A stretch of 64,000 nt of DNA from Arthrobacter crusticola (GCF_004357995.1 NZ_SMTK01000002.1:62001-126000), one strand, 5' to 3'. Shown: positions 1 to 9,641, counted from the first letter of the stretch. Numbers and translations: made by a program. Notes: generated by a model from the letters alone, not told the origin.

Positions 1-2282
1 CGGATGGCGGTGCGCAACGTCTCGAGTCCGAGCAGGGTTTCCCCTTCGGGGCCCGCCACCCGTCCGGACGCCTGCCGGGCGCCGGCCCGCAGTGACACCA
101 CCTGGGCGGCGATCTCCTCCTCGGTGATGGACCACGGGCCGGACCGGGTGCGCGCAGGCCCTGCGGGCAGGGCCGGCGACGGCGCCGATGGTGGGGCGGG
201 GGCCTGGGGAGGGGCACTGCCGGATGGGGTGGGGTGCTCGGGGGCGGGCGTATAGCCAAGGTCCCGCAGCAGCGCCGTGAGCTCGTCGGCGCCTGCACGG
301 GCTGCCACGACGGTCGGAGCGAGCTTGACCACACCCAGCGCCGCGGCGCGCGGATCGGCAAGCAGGGCCTCGACGGCGGCGTCGTCGTCGGTGCGCAGGT
401 AGCTGCCCGCGCTTCCCACCCGGAGGGCGCCGTACCGGGCGGCGGTATCTTCGACGAGGTAGGTGAGGGCCTGGGGCAGGTCGGTTGCCGAATGCCGGGT
501 CAGGAAGGCGAGAATCGACTTGGCGTCCTGCCCCGCGTCAAGAGCCGGACGGATCGAGGCCGGTGAAAACCGGTAGGTCGTGGCCGGCCCCCTGCCCTCG
601 GGTGCCGCCAGCAGCAGCAGCTCCCGCGCCACCGCCGGGTCGAGGTACCCGGGGGCGACTGCGGTGAGGTCCGCCTGGACGACGAAGTGGCTCACGGGCG
701 CCGGGAGGGCTTCCCGGACCGCGGCGGCGGCCTCCGGCAGGCGGTCCTGCTGCACGAGCTCCCCGATGGGAGTCAGGGCACCGCCGCCGAAGAGCCCCAG
801 CGCCTCCGCCTCGGCCAGGATTCCGGGGACGAGACGTTCGAAGCGCCGACGGAGCCGGGGCTGGTGCCAGGCGAGCCGCGCGGTCAGGGAGGAGGCGTCG
901 ATGCCTGCCGCTGCGGCGCCGTCGTGTTCGGCGGTCAGTTCGACGGCGGCGTCGAGCACCCGCCGGCGCACCCGGGGTGCGTCGGGGCGGGAGGCCTCGG
1001 CGGCCAGCGCGTTGATGGTGGCCCCGTCGGGGGATCGAGTTCCCACCATCGCGGGGGCGCGCTCGAGGTCGAGCCATCCGTCGGCCAGGGCCAGCCACAG
1101 CGCCTCCCGGTCGCCGGCGGCTGCGGCCGCCCCGGTGGGCTTCCACCGTGAGTCGTCGACATCGAGCCCGAGCAGGCCCGCGCCGGCGGCGAGCTCAAGG
1201 AGCCACGGCGTGGCGGCCGGCTCGACCTGCAGAGCCTCGGTCAGCCGCTTCACTTCCCGCACGCCGACGCCGCCCGAGCGCAGGGTGGCCACCGGGGTGG
1301 GTCCGCCGGGGGCCAGCAGGGCATCCACGAGGCGCAGGGTCTCGGCGACGGCGCTGTGGGCGGCGTTGTCACGGACCGCAGGGCGCACCGGGCGGAGGTC
1401 GGGATCCGGTGGCGCGGCCTGCAGCGAAGCGGCGATCCGGTGCCCCCGCACCGCCCTGCCCACGCTGCGGGGCAGCTCCACATGGGCGATGTCGAGAGGC
1501 GCGAGCAGCCCGTGCCCGAGCAGCCAGTCCACCGGAGCCGCGGCGGGCCCGGGCCGGTACCCGGCGCGGGCCGCGGCGGGAACGACGCCTACGGGCGCTC
1601 CGGCGAGCCGCTCAAGCAGCTCCGCAGCGCCCGTCGGGGCCGCGGCCAGCAGGACGTTCCAGTCCGTCGGACGTCCGACGGCGCCGGACAGCTCATGGGC
1701 GGCGGCCTCAGGATCCGGGGTCGGACCCAACGCGATGCCGAGCGACCGGACCCGCCCGGCCGCCTCCAGGAGCTGCCCGCCAAAGCCGGGCAGGACGCGG
1801 ACGAGGGTCTCGAGCGGGCGGCCAAGGCCGGCGGGGTACGGTCCGAGCGCCTCGGCCAGTGCGCCGACGGGAACGTAGCAGGTACCGGCCGGCGTCGAGC
1901 CGTTCGTCGCTCCGTCCTTCGGCTTTCCGACCTGCGACACCGGGGGAGCCTGCAGCAGGGCCCGTGCGGTGAGCTGAGCCAGGACCGGCTCGAGCACCGG
2001 AGGTTCCGCGCCGCCGAGGACGGCGCCCAGGGTGGCGGCGTCCACCCCGGTTCCGCCGGTGTCCTCGGCGGCGATGAGCACCGCCTCGAGGACCTGGAGC
2101 TGCGGTTCGGTCAGGTTTTCGAGTGCCCGCTGGAGGCTGGCGCGCGTTGAGGCCCGGGCGGCCAGGGCGGGGAAGTCCGGGACCGGCGGCAGGGACAGAT
2201 CGGGGCGTGCCGAAAGGAGGCTGCGCAGATCGGAGTCGCTGCGGGCGGCCAACTCGTCGGCCAGGGCGCGGATTGCGGACAT
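1..2282 (-). CDS. Helicase-associated (XPB/Ssl2-like) domain protein, C-terminus cut by window edge
   Basis: Reading the minus strand from an ATG at 2282 gives one open frame with no stop to base 1, about 760 residues (MSAIRALADELAARSDSDLR...). Around residue 570 it carries RFSPASIRPALDAGQDAKSI followed by a Leu-rich segment and a VKLAPTVVAAR-type strand. This is the pattern of actinobacterial helicase-associated proteins related to the non-catalytic part of XPB/Ssl2. No Walker A or DEAD motif is visible in the part present, so the protein is probably a DNA-binding or accessory partner rather than a helicase motor. In related actinobacteria such genes often sit next to the XPB-type helicase, which would lie beyond the left edge. 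The true 3' end is outside the window. Function beyond family membership is unknown. Confidence 0.75.
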   Translation of the reverse strand, partial: MSAIRALADELAARSDSDLRSLLSARPDLSLPPVPDFPALAARASTRASLQRALENLTEPQLQVLEAVLIAAEDTGGTGVDAATLGAVLGGAEPPVLEPVLAQLTARALLQAPPVSQVGKPKDGATNGSTPAGTCYVPVGALAEALGPYPAGLGRPLETLVRVLPGFGGQLLEAAGRVRSLGIALGPTPDPEAAAHELSGAVGRPTDWNVLLAAAPTGAAELLERLAGAPVGVVPAAARAGYRPGPAAAPVDWLLGHGLLAPLDIAHVELPRSVGRAVRGHRIAASLQAAPPDPDLRPVRPAVRDNAAHSAVAETLRLVDALLAPGGPTPVATLRSGGVGVREVKRLTEALQVEPAATPWLLELAAGAGLLGLDVDDSRWKPTGAAAAAGDREALWLALADGWLDLERAPAMVGTRSPDGATINALAAEASRPDAPRVRRRVLDAAVELTAEHDGAAAAGIDASSLTARLAWHQPRLRRRFERLVPGILAEAEALGLFGGGALTPIGELVQQDRLPEAAAAVREALPAPVSHFVVQADLTAVAPGYLDPAVARELLLLAAPEGRGPATTYRFSPASIRPALDAGQDAKSILAFLTRHSATDLPQALTYLVEDTAARYGALRVGSAGSYLRTDDDAAVEALLADPRAAALGVVKLAPTVVAARAGADELTALLRDLGYTPAPEHPTPSGSAPPQAPAPPSAPSPALPAGPARTRSGPWSITEEEIAAQVVSLRAGARQASGRVAGPEGETLLGLETLRTAI

Positions 2283-2337
2283 TAGCTCAAGGTTACCCGG
2301 CGGGCGGGAGGCGGTGGTGCGGCAGGGGTTTCCCGCC

Positions 2338-2586
2338 TCAGCTCCTGCGGCGCGTGATGACCGCCCCAAGGACCAGGGCGACCATCAGCAGGAAAGCCAG
2401 CGGCAGCAGGATGAACGCCGCGTAGACGAAGCCGGGCCAGGCGGATCCCTGCAGCCAGGCTCCCACCAGGACAGCGATCAGTGAGGCAAGGCCCAGGGCC
2501 GTGCAGGTGACGGCGGCGAGCATCAGGGCGGTGCGCCCGCGCTGAGGTGCGGCGGCCGGCGGGGCCGGGATCTGAGAGGCTTCCAT
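2338..2586 (-). CDS. Small two-helix membrane protein
   Basis: About 82 residues from MEASQ. A Pro/Ala-rich cytosolic-looking N-terminus is followed by two hydrophobic segments (about residues 21-44 and 52-77 from MEASQ) and ends in Arg-Arg-Arg-Ser, a positive-inside cue. An in-frame ATG six codons upstream (2604) is also possible; neither start has a strong Shine-Dalgarno sequence. I do not recognise the family. It lies downstream of, and opposite to, the cold-shock gene, separated by about 170 bp that must hold both promoters. Confidence 0.6.
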   Translation of the reverse strand: MEASQIPAPPAAAPQRGRTALMLAAVTCTALGLASLIAVLVGAWLQGSAWPGFVYAAFILLPLAFLLMVALVLGAVITRRRS

Positions 2587-2758
2587 AACGCTTACAGCGT
2601 ACAAGAACGCCCGCGCACACGAGTAAGCCCCGAGGGGATATTCTTTTATCTTAAAGACCTCCCCGCCAGTGGCCGCCAGGGCAGAATCCTGCCGCAGCGC
2701 CGGGCTCCCCCAGACAGCAGGCGGACACCGCCCCAGCAGACCAAGAAGAGGTAACTAC

Positions 2759-3142
2759 GTGCCCATCGGCAAAGTGAAATGGTTCGACGCTGAGAAGGGC
2801 TTCGGCTTCGTCGCCACCGACGACGGCAAGGAGGTCTTCCTCCACGCTTCCGCCCTGCCCGCCGGCGTGACCGAGGTCAAGGTCGGCACGAAACTCGAAT
2901 TCGGAGTCGCCGATGGCCGGCGGGGGCTTCAGGCCCTCTCGGCCAGGATCCTTGAGGCGGCGCCTTCGGTGGTCAAGGGCACCCGCAAGAAGGCCGACGA
3001 CATGGCGGTCATCACCGAGGACCTCATCAAACTGCTCGACGGTGTGTCCAACGGGCTGCGCAAGGGCCGCTACCCCGAGAAGTCCCACGCGTCGAAGGTC
3101 GCTGCCGTGCTGCGCGCCGTCGCCGACGACCTGGACGCGTAG
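2759..3142 (+). CDS. Cold-shock protein with C-terminal extension
   Basis: The protein has 127 residues from a GTG preceded by AAGAGG. Residues 1-66 are a cold-shock domain with RNP1 GFGFV (14-18) and RNP2 VFLHAS (26-31), so it should bind single-stranded RNA/DNA as a chaperone. The remaining 60 residues are a basic then helical extension (KGTRKKADDMAVITEDLIKL...), about double the length of CspA; this longer form is common in Micrococcaceae. An upstream in-frame ATG at 2669 would add 30 residues of non-conserved Arg/Ser-rich sequence, and I reject it because the domain begins right after the GTG. The DUF3027 gene starts 6 bp after the stop, so the two are probably co-transcribed. Confidence 0.9.
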   Translation: MPIGKVKWFDAEKGFGFVATDDGKEVFLHASALPAGVTEVKVGTKLEFGVADGRRGLQALSARILEAAPSVVKGTRKKADDMAVITEDLIKLLDGVSNGLRKGRYPEKSHASKVAAVLRAVADDLDA

Positions 3143-3148
3143 GCTGCC

Positions 3149-3982
3149 GTGATCCCCGCCCGCACCGACGCCTTGGAAGCCGATCCCGCCACCGCCACGG
3201 ACGCGGTCGACGCCGATGCTCCCGTGAAACGCCGGCCCGCCCGACGGCAGGCCAAGCCCGACGCCGTGCTTGCGGCCGCGGTCGACTTCGCGCGGGAGGG
3301 CATCCTCCAGATGGCCCCGGCCGAGCAGGTCGGCGGGCACGTCACCTCCTACCCCGAGGGTGAGCGCCTCACGACCCACCGTTTCGAGGCCTTCGTCCCC
3401 GGCTACGGGAACTGGCACTGGTTCATCACCCTGGCCCGGGTGGCCCGCAGTAAGGAACCGACGATCTGCGAGGTTGGCCTCCTGCCCTCGGAGACGGCGC
3501 TGCTGGCGCCTCAGTGGCTGCCGTGGTCCGAACGGGTGCGACCCGAGGACCATCAGGACGCCGTCGACCCGGCGGCTCCCGGCGAGCCGGCGACTGAACT
3601 GACCGCCCAGGAGCCAGCCTCCGTGGACCCGGTTCCGGGAACCGACGCCGGAACCAGCGAGCCAGGCACTGACCGGGCTCCCGACGACACGGACCGTGCC
3701 ACCGACGAACCGGTGACCCCCAATGCTGCCGTCGAACCTGCGGCCGAGGACGCCACCGACGAGCCGGAGCTTGACAACGCCACCGACGAGCCCACCACCG
3801 ACGGCGGTAGCGACAAGCCGGCGGCGGACAGCCGCACGGACGAGCCGGTGACCGACGGCGGCGGTCCCGAACCGGACGCGGCGGGGCCTTCCGAGGCTGA
3901 CGCGCTTCCCTCCGGTCCTGCCGCCGAACCGGCCGCCGGGCCGATCTTCGCGGAGCCTTTCACCCCGGGCCGGGACGACTAG
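3149..3982 (+). CDS. DUF3027 family protein
   Basis: The protein has 277 residues from a GTG 6 bp behind the cold-shock gene. The conserved part is about residues 30-135, with GGHVTSYPEGERLTTHRFEA, GYGNWHWFITLARV and EVGLLPSE, matching actinobacterial DUF3027. The last 140 residues are acidic and low in complexity, with recurring TDEP segments, and are likely disordered. The function of the domain is not known to me. The pairing with a cold-shock gene is seen in other actinobacteria and hints at a nucleic-acid or translation-related role, but that is inference. Confidence 0.8.
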   Translation: MIPARTDALEADPATATDAVDADAPVKRRPARRQAKPDAVLAAAVDFAREGILQMAPAEQVGGHVTSYPEGERLTTHRFEAFVPGYGNWHWFITLARVARSKEPTICEVGLLPSETALLAPQWLPWSERVRPEDHQDAVDPAAPGEPATELTAQEPASVDPVPGTDAGTSEPGTDRAPDDTDRATDEPVTPNAAVEPAAEDATDEPELDNATDEPTTDGGSDKPAADSRTDEPVTDGGGPEPDAAGPSEADALPSGPAAEPAAGPIFAEPFTPGRDD

Positions 3983-4024
3983 CGTCTTGCCTTCGAGGGG
4001 TCCGGACGGTCCGGGAGTGCGCTG

Positions 4025-5299
4025 ATGAGCACGTTCCGGTCGCTGCGCATCCCGAACTACCGCCGGTGGTTCATCGGTGCCTCGATATCGAATGTCGGCA
4101 CCTGGATGCAGCGCACGGCCCAGGACTGGCTCGTCTACGACATCCTGACCGACCAGAACGCCTCCGCCCTCGGCATCGTCCTGGCCCTCCAGCTCGGCCC
4201 GCAGCTGCTGATCTCGCCCCTGGCCGGGCTGGTCGCCGACACGGTAGACCGCCGGAAGCTGCTGCAGGCAACGCAGGTCCTCATGGCGGTGCTCGCCGTC
4301 GGGCTCGGCCTGCTCGTCGTGCTCGGCATGGCCGAGCTCTGGCACGTCTATGCGTTCGCCCTGGCCCTCGGCGTCGTGTCCGCCTTCGACGCGCCGGCGC
4401 GGCAAAGCTTCACCTCGGAGCTGGTACGCGATGAGTACCTGCCCAATGCCGTGGCCCTCAACAGCGCCTCCTTCAACGCCGCCCGCCTCGTCGGCCCCGC
4501 CGTCGCCGGGCTGCTGACCGCCGCCGTCGGGCCCGGGTGGGTGTTCCTGATCAACGCGCTCACCTTCGGCGCCATGGTGTACACCCTGCTCGTGCTCCGC
4601 ACCCCCGACCTGCAGGTCCAGCCCAAATCGCCACCGGGCAAGGGGCGCATCCGGGAGGGCTTCCGGTATGTGCGGGGCCGGCCCGACCTGATGATGGTGC
4701 TGCTCACGATCTTCCTTGTCGGGACCTTCGGCCTGAACTTCGCGGTGTTCATCGCAGCCATGGCCCGCACCGAGTTCGGGCAGGGAGCCGGGGTGTTCGG
4801 GGTGCTGTCCTCGGTCATGGCGATCGGGTCGGTCGTCGGGGCGCTGCTGTCGGCCCGGCGGGAACAGCCCCGGCTGCGGTTCGTCTTTGGTGCCGCCGGA
4901 GCCTTCGGCGCGGCATGCGTCCTGGCGGCGCTCGCACCGAACCTGATCCTGTTCGGCCTCGCCCTGGTCCCCGTCGGCCTGTTCGCCCTCACTCTTCTCA
5001 CCAGCGCCAACGCCTACGTGCAGACCACCACGGAGCAGGTGATGCGCGGACGGGTGATGGCGCTGTACCTGGCGATCTTCCTGGGCGGGACGCCGCTCGG
5101 GGCGCCCGTCGTCGGCTGGGTCTCGGACGCCTTCGGGCCGCGCTGGAGCCTGGGCGTTGCCGCAGCCTCAGGGCTGGTGGCGGCGTCCGCCGGGCTGTTC
5201 TGGGCCTGGCGGTACCACGAGGTCCGGATCCGGTACGACCGCTCCGCTCCGCGGCGGCTGCGGATCACGCACGAGGCGCCGCCGGCCCCCGCGGACTGA
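4025..5299 (+). CDS. MFS transporter (EntS/MFS_3-type exporter)
   Basis: The protein has 424 residues with about 12 hydrophobic helices. The start SLRIPNYRRWFIGASISNVG and the ALDWLV-like segment AQDWLVYDILT are typical of the MFS_3 branch that includes the enterobactin exporter EntS and macrolide efflux proteins. The loop between helices 2 and 3 reads GLVADTVDRRKLL, the usual MFS motif A region. A central basic loop (residues about 195-215) separates the two six-helix halves. It sits 42 bp after the DUF3027 gene in the same direction. The substrate cannot be told from sequence. Confidence 0.85.
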   Translation: MSTFRSLRIPNYRRWFIGASISNVGTWMQRTAQDWLVYDILTDQNASALGIVLALQLGPQLLISPLAGLVADTVDRRKLLQATQVLMAVLAVGLGLLVVLGMAELWHVYAFALALGVVSAFDAPARQSFTSELVRDEYLPNAVALNSASFNAARLVGPAVAGLLTAAVGPGWVFLINALTFGAMVYTLLVLRTPDLQVQPKSPPGKGRIREGFRYVRGRPDLMMVLLTIFLVGTFGLNFAVFIAAMARTEFGQGAGVFGVLSSVMAIGSVVGALLSARREQPRLRFVFGAAGAFGAACVLAALAPNLILFGLALVPVGLFALTLLTSANAYVQTTTEQVMRGRVMALYLAIFLGGTPLGAPVVGWVSDAFGPRWSLGVAAASGLVAASAGLFWAWRYHEVRIRYDRSAPRRLRITHEAPPAPAD

Positions 5300-5322
5300 C
5301 CCGCCTCACACCCGCGCCGGCC

Positions 5323-6540
<1,218 letters not shown>

Positions 6541-6716
6541 TTATTTGTGAAGCCCGGCACGGACCCGGGTGCGCGGTCTCGCTGAATTGCCGGGGCGCGT
6601 GGTGCATGGGTTAACCTGAGGGGGCGTAGGGACGCGGTCGGCCCCACCCGGACGTGCTGCAGCGCGCGTTTTCTTTACCTGCCCCGCATTGTGCCGTACC
6701 TAGGAGCCGAACGGTT

Positions 6717-7412
6717 ATGACGGATCTCATCGATACCACCGAGATGTACCTGCGGACCATCCTTGAGCTCGAGGAAGAGAACATCGTTGCCCTTCGGGCC
6801 CGCATCGCCGAACGGCTGCGCCATTCCGGTCCGACGGTGTCCCAGACAATCGGACGGATGGAACGCGACGGGCTCGTCGTCGTCTCCGGCGACCGTCACC
6901 TCGAACTGACCGAACTCGGCCGGCACCGCGCCACCGGGGTGATGCGCAAGCACCGCCTCGCCGAACGGCTGCTGAGCGACGTCATCGGCCTCGACTGGGC
7001 ATACGTGCACGAAGAGGCCTGCCGGTGGGAACACGTGATGAGCGAGCGGGTCGAACGGCGCCTCTACGAGCTGCTCGGCCAACCCTCCGAGTCGCCCTAC
7101 GGCAACCCGATCCCCGGGCTTGAGGCCATCGGAGGGGTCGCCTCCGAGTCGACCACCGACGGGGTGACGACGCTGCTGGCCGCGATGGACGACTACCGGC
7201 CGGACTCCTCGGTGACCCTGCTGCGCCTCGCCGAGCCGATCCAGGTCGACCCGGAACTGCTCTCGCAGCTGGCCGAAGGCGGCCTGCGCCCCGGGGCCTC
7301 CCTTAACCTCGAGTCCGTGGGCGGGTACGTCTCGGTCCGGGTTCCCGGGGTCGAGGGTGCCCTCGAGCTGCCGCCCGAGGTCGCCGCGCACGTCTTCGTC
7401 GCCGTCGCCTAG
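6717..7412 (+). CDS. ideR: Iron-dependent repressor IdeR (DtxR family)
   Basis: The protein has 231 residues from an ATG with AGGAG upstream. Counting from this start, M10, H79, E83, H98, C102, E105 and H106 are all present at the residue numbers of the two metal sites of mycobacterial IdeR, and P39/Q43 of the recognition helix also match. That supports both the start codon and a true iron-sensing function rather than a MntR-type protein. The N-terminal winged helix (about 5-70) binds DNA, 71-140 is the dimerisation and metal domain, and the C-terminal 150-225 is the SH3-like FeoA domain (LRPGASLNLESVGGYVSV). It should repress siderophore and uptake genes when Fe(II) is sufficient. No convincing IdeR box was found inside this window. 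Confidence 0.93.
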   Translation: MTDLIDTTEMYLRTILELEEENIVALRARIAERLRHSGPTVSQTIGRMERDGLVVVSGDRHLELTELGRHRATGVMRKHRLAERLLSDVIGLDWAYVHEEACRWEHVMSERVERRLYELLGQPSESPYGNPIPGLEAIGGVASESTTDGVTTLLAAMDDYRPDSSVTLLRLAEPIQVDPELLSQLAEGGLRPGASLNLESVGGYVSVRVPGVEGALELPPEVAAHVFVAVA

Positions 7413-7764
7413 CGCCAACAGGCCCTCCGCCCGGCCCGGGCGGGCCCGGGCGTACATCCGATCCGACGTGCCGCCTGTCCGCCGCTCCGTGTGCACCCCT
7501 TCGTGCCGCACCGGGCCGGCTGGCCCGGTTTGCTGACCAGTTTTAGCGACGCGGTTCGCTGACCCGTTTTGCCGCCCGGGCCTCTTGCTGTGAGACTGTT
7601 CCCGATCGTCTCCTGATCCCCGCGCGGCCGCGGGGACAAGCCCGCCGCCGGCGCCGGCCCGCAGGAGCGCACAGCATTTTCGCCCCGGGACGCGTCCGCC
7701 GCTGCGGCGCCCCGGGTGCGCCCTGCCCGGCGCCGTGCGGGCATCGGCAGTGAAAGGGGACAGC
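7413..7764 (+). other. Non-coding gap after ideR: hairpin and direct repeat
   Basis: No gene is supported here. A perfect 7-bp stem CCGGGCC/GGCCCGG with loop GGCT lies at 7511-7528 and is followed by TTT, a plausible ideR terminator. Right behind it a 16-nt motif GCTGACC-(A/C)-GTTTT occurs twice, at 7532-7547 and 7558-7573 (26 bp apart). Its position, about 200 bp upstream of the M23 gene, would suit a regulatory site. A long GC palindrome also lies at about 7431-7453. Confidence 0.4.
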
Positions 7765-8529
7765 ATGCCGAAACACCGAGTATCGGGCCGCCGCCGCGCG
7801 GAACCCGCCCGGCCCGCGCCGCGGCCGCGGGACGCGCACCGGACCAGCCGGCGCCGCAACGGCCGGTGGACCGGCGGCTCGCCGGACCGGGTCGGACAGA
7901 AGCTGGCGATGGCCGCGGCCGTCTCCGGGCTGGTCCTGATGGCGGCCCTGCCGACCACAGCCGCAGGCACCTCGGCTTCGGCCGCCGGGACCGTGCCTGA
8001 ACGGCGGGAGGTCCGCGCCCCGGAATCGGCAAGCATCAGCTTCACCCCCGTTCCCCTTCGAGGTTCCCAGGACTTCGACACCCAACTCAGGGCCATCGTC
8101 GCCGCCTCGGACCGTCCGGGAGTGCCGCTGGGCGTGAAGGGCTCGCTGAGCGGGCCGCTTGAGACCCTGAGGGGCACCTCCGGGTTCGGCCACCGCGTCA
8201 GCCCGATGACGGGGGTTGCCGGGGAGTTCCACTCCGGGCAGGACTTCAGCGCCGCGTGCGGCACCGAGGTGCGGGCCGCGGCCGACGGGACCGTGGTGTC
8301 CGCCGGGTGGCACCCCTACGGCGGCGGCAACCGGGTTGTCGTCGATCACGGCAACGGCCTCGAGACGACTTACAACCACCTCGCCTCGATGGAGGCCGCC
8401 AAAGGGGATGTCCTCGCGCGGGGAGCTACCGTCGGGACGAGCGGCAGCACAGGCTCCTCAACGGGTTGCCACCTCCATTTTGAGGTCCTGATCAGCGGGC
8501 GTCCGGTGGACCCGATGGGCTGGCTCTGA
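7765..8529 (+). CDS. Secreted M23 (LytM-like) peptidoglycan endopeptidase
   Basis: The protein has 254 residues from an ATG preceded by AAAGGGGA. A long Arg-rich N-terminus is followed by a hydrophobic export segment (46-66). The linker reads PERREVRAPES (78-88). The C-terminal domain (about 138-254) is an M23 peptidase with GFGHRVSPM, zinc ligands H156 and D160 (HSGQD), catalytic-type H205 (NHL) and HLHFE at 236-240. It should cleave peptide cross-links of the wall. The signal region and the following ERRE segment resemble the two NlpC-like proteins downstream, so the three appear to share a secretion module. It ends about 280 bp before them, with a promoter and riboswitch in between. Confidence 0.88.
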   Translation: MPKHRVSGRRRAEPARPAPRPRDAHRTSRRRNGRWTGGSPDRVGQKLAMAAAVSGLVLMAALPTTAAGTSASAAGTVPERREVRAPESASISFTPVPLRGSQDFDTQLRAIVAASDRPGVPLGVKGSLSGPLETLRGTSGFGHRVSPMTGVAGEFHSGQDFSAACGTEVRAAADGTVVSAGWHPYGGGNRVVVDHGNGLETTYNHLASMEAAKGDVLARGATVGTSGSTGSSTGCHLHFEVLISGRPVDPMGWL

Positions 8530-8556
8530 CGGGCGACACACTTGTCGTGATCTGAA

Positions 8557-8596
8557 TGTGACAATTGTGATAGATGTGAGGTACGGTACTACTCGT
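8557..8596 (+). promoter_or_regulatory. Promoter region with three 9-bp-spaced TGTGA repeats (possible MtrA site)
   Basis: TGTGA occurs at 8557, 8566 and 8575, forming tandem 9-mers ATGTGACAA, TTGTGATAG and ATGTGAGGT. The complement of the first contains GTCACA, the core of the direct-repeat MtrA box described for mycobacteria (GTCACAgcg). A TACGGT/TACTAC -10-like stretch follows at 8582-8591. MtrA governs wall hydrolases and rpf genes in actinobacteria, so the site fits the downstream genes. The binding assignment is inference. Confidence 0.45.
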
Positions 8597-8618
8597 GCCG
8601 AATCGTTATAGATTCGGC
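8597..8618 (+). other. 5'-terminal hairpin of the nlpC transcript
   Basis: GCCGAATC-gttata-GATTCGGC forms a perfect 8-bp stem with a 6-nt loop. It is immediately downstream of the likely start site and immediately upstream of the riboswitch. It may stabilise the 5' end or isolate the aptamer fold. Confidence 0.5.
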
Positions 8619-8806
8619 GCCCTCAAGCAAATCGCCTAGCTCTGCCATTGCCTGAGGTCCGTCCGCACAATTCGCATGGCAGAGGCGGGGGAACCAATTT
8701 TTGGGTTTCGTTTAGAAATCCTTGGGGTTAAGTCGCTGATTTCAGCGGCCGGGTGACTCCCATCCGAATCCGACAGCTCACCTCGCAGGCATTGGGAGAG
8801 GCAATC
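8619..8806 (+). promoter_or_regulatory. Cyclic di-AMP riboswitch (ydaO/yuaA class)
   Basis: The stretch holds the signature blocks of the ydaO/yuaA aptamer in order. They are CAGAGGCGGGGGAACCAA (about 8680-8697), TTGGGGTTAAGTCGC (8722-8736), a GGCCGGGTGACTCCCATCC arm, and CCGAATCCGACAGCTCACCT then CGCAGGC (about 8764-8790). CTCTGCCAT (8639-8647) pairs with ATGGCAGAG. GCCCTC at 8619-8624 can pair with GAGAGGC at 8796-8802, which contains the Shine-Dalgarno of the following gene. This suggests that c-di-AMP binding stabilises an extended P1 helix and hides the ribosome site. In actinobacteria this class commonly controls wall hydrolases, as here. No intrinsic terminator lies between aptamer and start codon, which favours translational control. 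Confidence 0.92.
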
Positions 8807-8810
8807 AAAC

Positions 8811-9608
8811 GTGTCCAATAGCTCTTCTCTGGGTCGCCACCGCGCCGCCCAGGCTCCTGTGAATCCGCTAACGGCTCTCTCAAAGGCCGTCACCTCGAAT
8901 GCCGGCTCGGTCGGGCGCCAGGCCGCCGCCGTCGTCGCCGCCTCAGGCCTCGTGCTCGCCGCCGGCCTCCCGGCCCACGGCTCCTCCACCGCCGAGCGCG
9001 AAGTACAGTCCTCCTCCTCGCTGAGCGTCACCGCTCCGGAAACCGCAGCCGTCAGCGCAGCGGCCACCGCCGCCGTCTCGTTCGAGCGCGAAGCCGTCAC
9101 CGTGGCCCCCGCGCCCGTCGTCGTCGAAGCACCGGTCGTCGAAGCACCGGTCGTCGAGGCCCCCGCCGCCCCGGCCGCCGTCGTCCGGCCCGCAGTCGCT
9201 GCCCCTGCCGCTCCGGCTCCCGCTCCCGTGCGGGTTGCCGCCGTCGCCGCCCCGGCTCCGGCCTCCGCCGCTCCCACCGCCAAGCCCGAGGTTCCTTCCT
9301 CCGGCATCGGCGCCGCACTCGTCGGATCCGCCTACTCCCAGATCGGTGTCGCACAGGACTGCACCGCCATGGTCGAGAAGGCCCTCCGCTCGGTTGGAAA
9401 GTCGGTGGGCGACCTCGCCCCCGGCCAGTTCTTCCAGTACGGCGACGTCGTCGGAACCCCCGCGGCCGGCGACCTTGTCATCACCGGCGGCCACGTCGCC
9501 ATCTACGTCGGCAACGGCCAGGTCATCAGCGGTGGCCTCAACGGACTGAACACCGGTCTTCACTCGCTGTCAGATCTGCCCGGCGCAAGCTTCGTCCGCG
9601 TTCGCTAA
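8811..9608 (+). CDS. Secreted NlpC/P60-like wall hydrolase, first of a tandem pair
   Basis: The protein has 265 residues from a GTG 9 nt after GGGAGAGG, itself the 3' edge of the riboswitch. The N-terminus (MSNSSSLGRHRAA...) leads into a hydrophobic export segment (34-53), then an Ala/Pro/Val-rich linker (about 95-165) of the kind that spans the wall. The C-terminal 100 residues form a compact papain-like domain with QDCT (Cys184) and GGHVAIYVG (His228); the usual NlpC motif is DCSG, so this is a divergent family. The third catalytic residue is unclear (S240 or N244), unlike the His in the next protein. The likely substrate is peptidoglycan stem peptides. It is 33 bp upstream of its paralogue. 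Confidence 0.85.
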   Translation: MSNSSSLGRHRAAQAPVNPLTALSKAVTSNAGSVGRQAAAVVAASGLVLAAGLPAHGSSTAEREVQSSSSLSVTAPETAAVSAAATAAVSFEREAVTVAPAPVVVEAPVVEAPVVEAPAAPAAVVRPAVAAPAAPAPAPVRVAAVAAPAPASAAPTAKPEVPSSGIGAALVGSAYSQIGVAQDCTAMVEKALRSVGKSVGDLAPGQFFQYGDVVGTPAAGDLVITGGHVAIYVGNGQVISGGLNGLNTGLHSLSDLPGASFVRVR

Positions 9609-9641
9609 AACCCTTCTTTCACCACCTTCTGGAGATCTCCC

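Noticed and set aside
580-1878. Long plus-strand frames in the first 2 kb
   Set aside because: The opposite strand carries a continuous helicase-associated protein; the plus frames are Ser/Arg/Ala-rich shadows.
2651-4405. 584-codon open frame on the minus strand
   Set aside because: It is antisense to the cold-shock, DUF3027 and MFS genes, which have clear domains and ribosome sites.
6600-6640. IdeR box in the ideR promoter (GGGTTAACCTGAG)
   Set aside because: Only a half-site resemblance to the 19-bp consensus.
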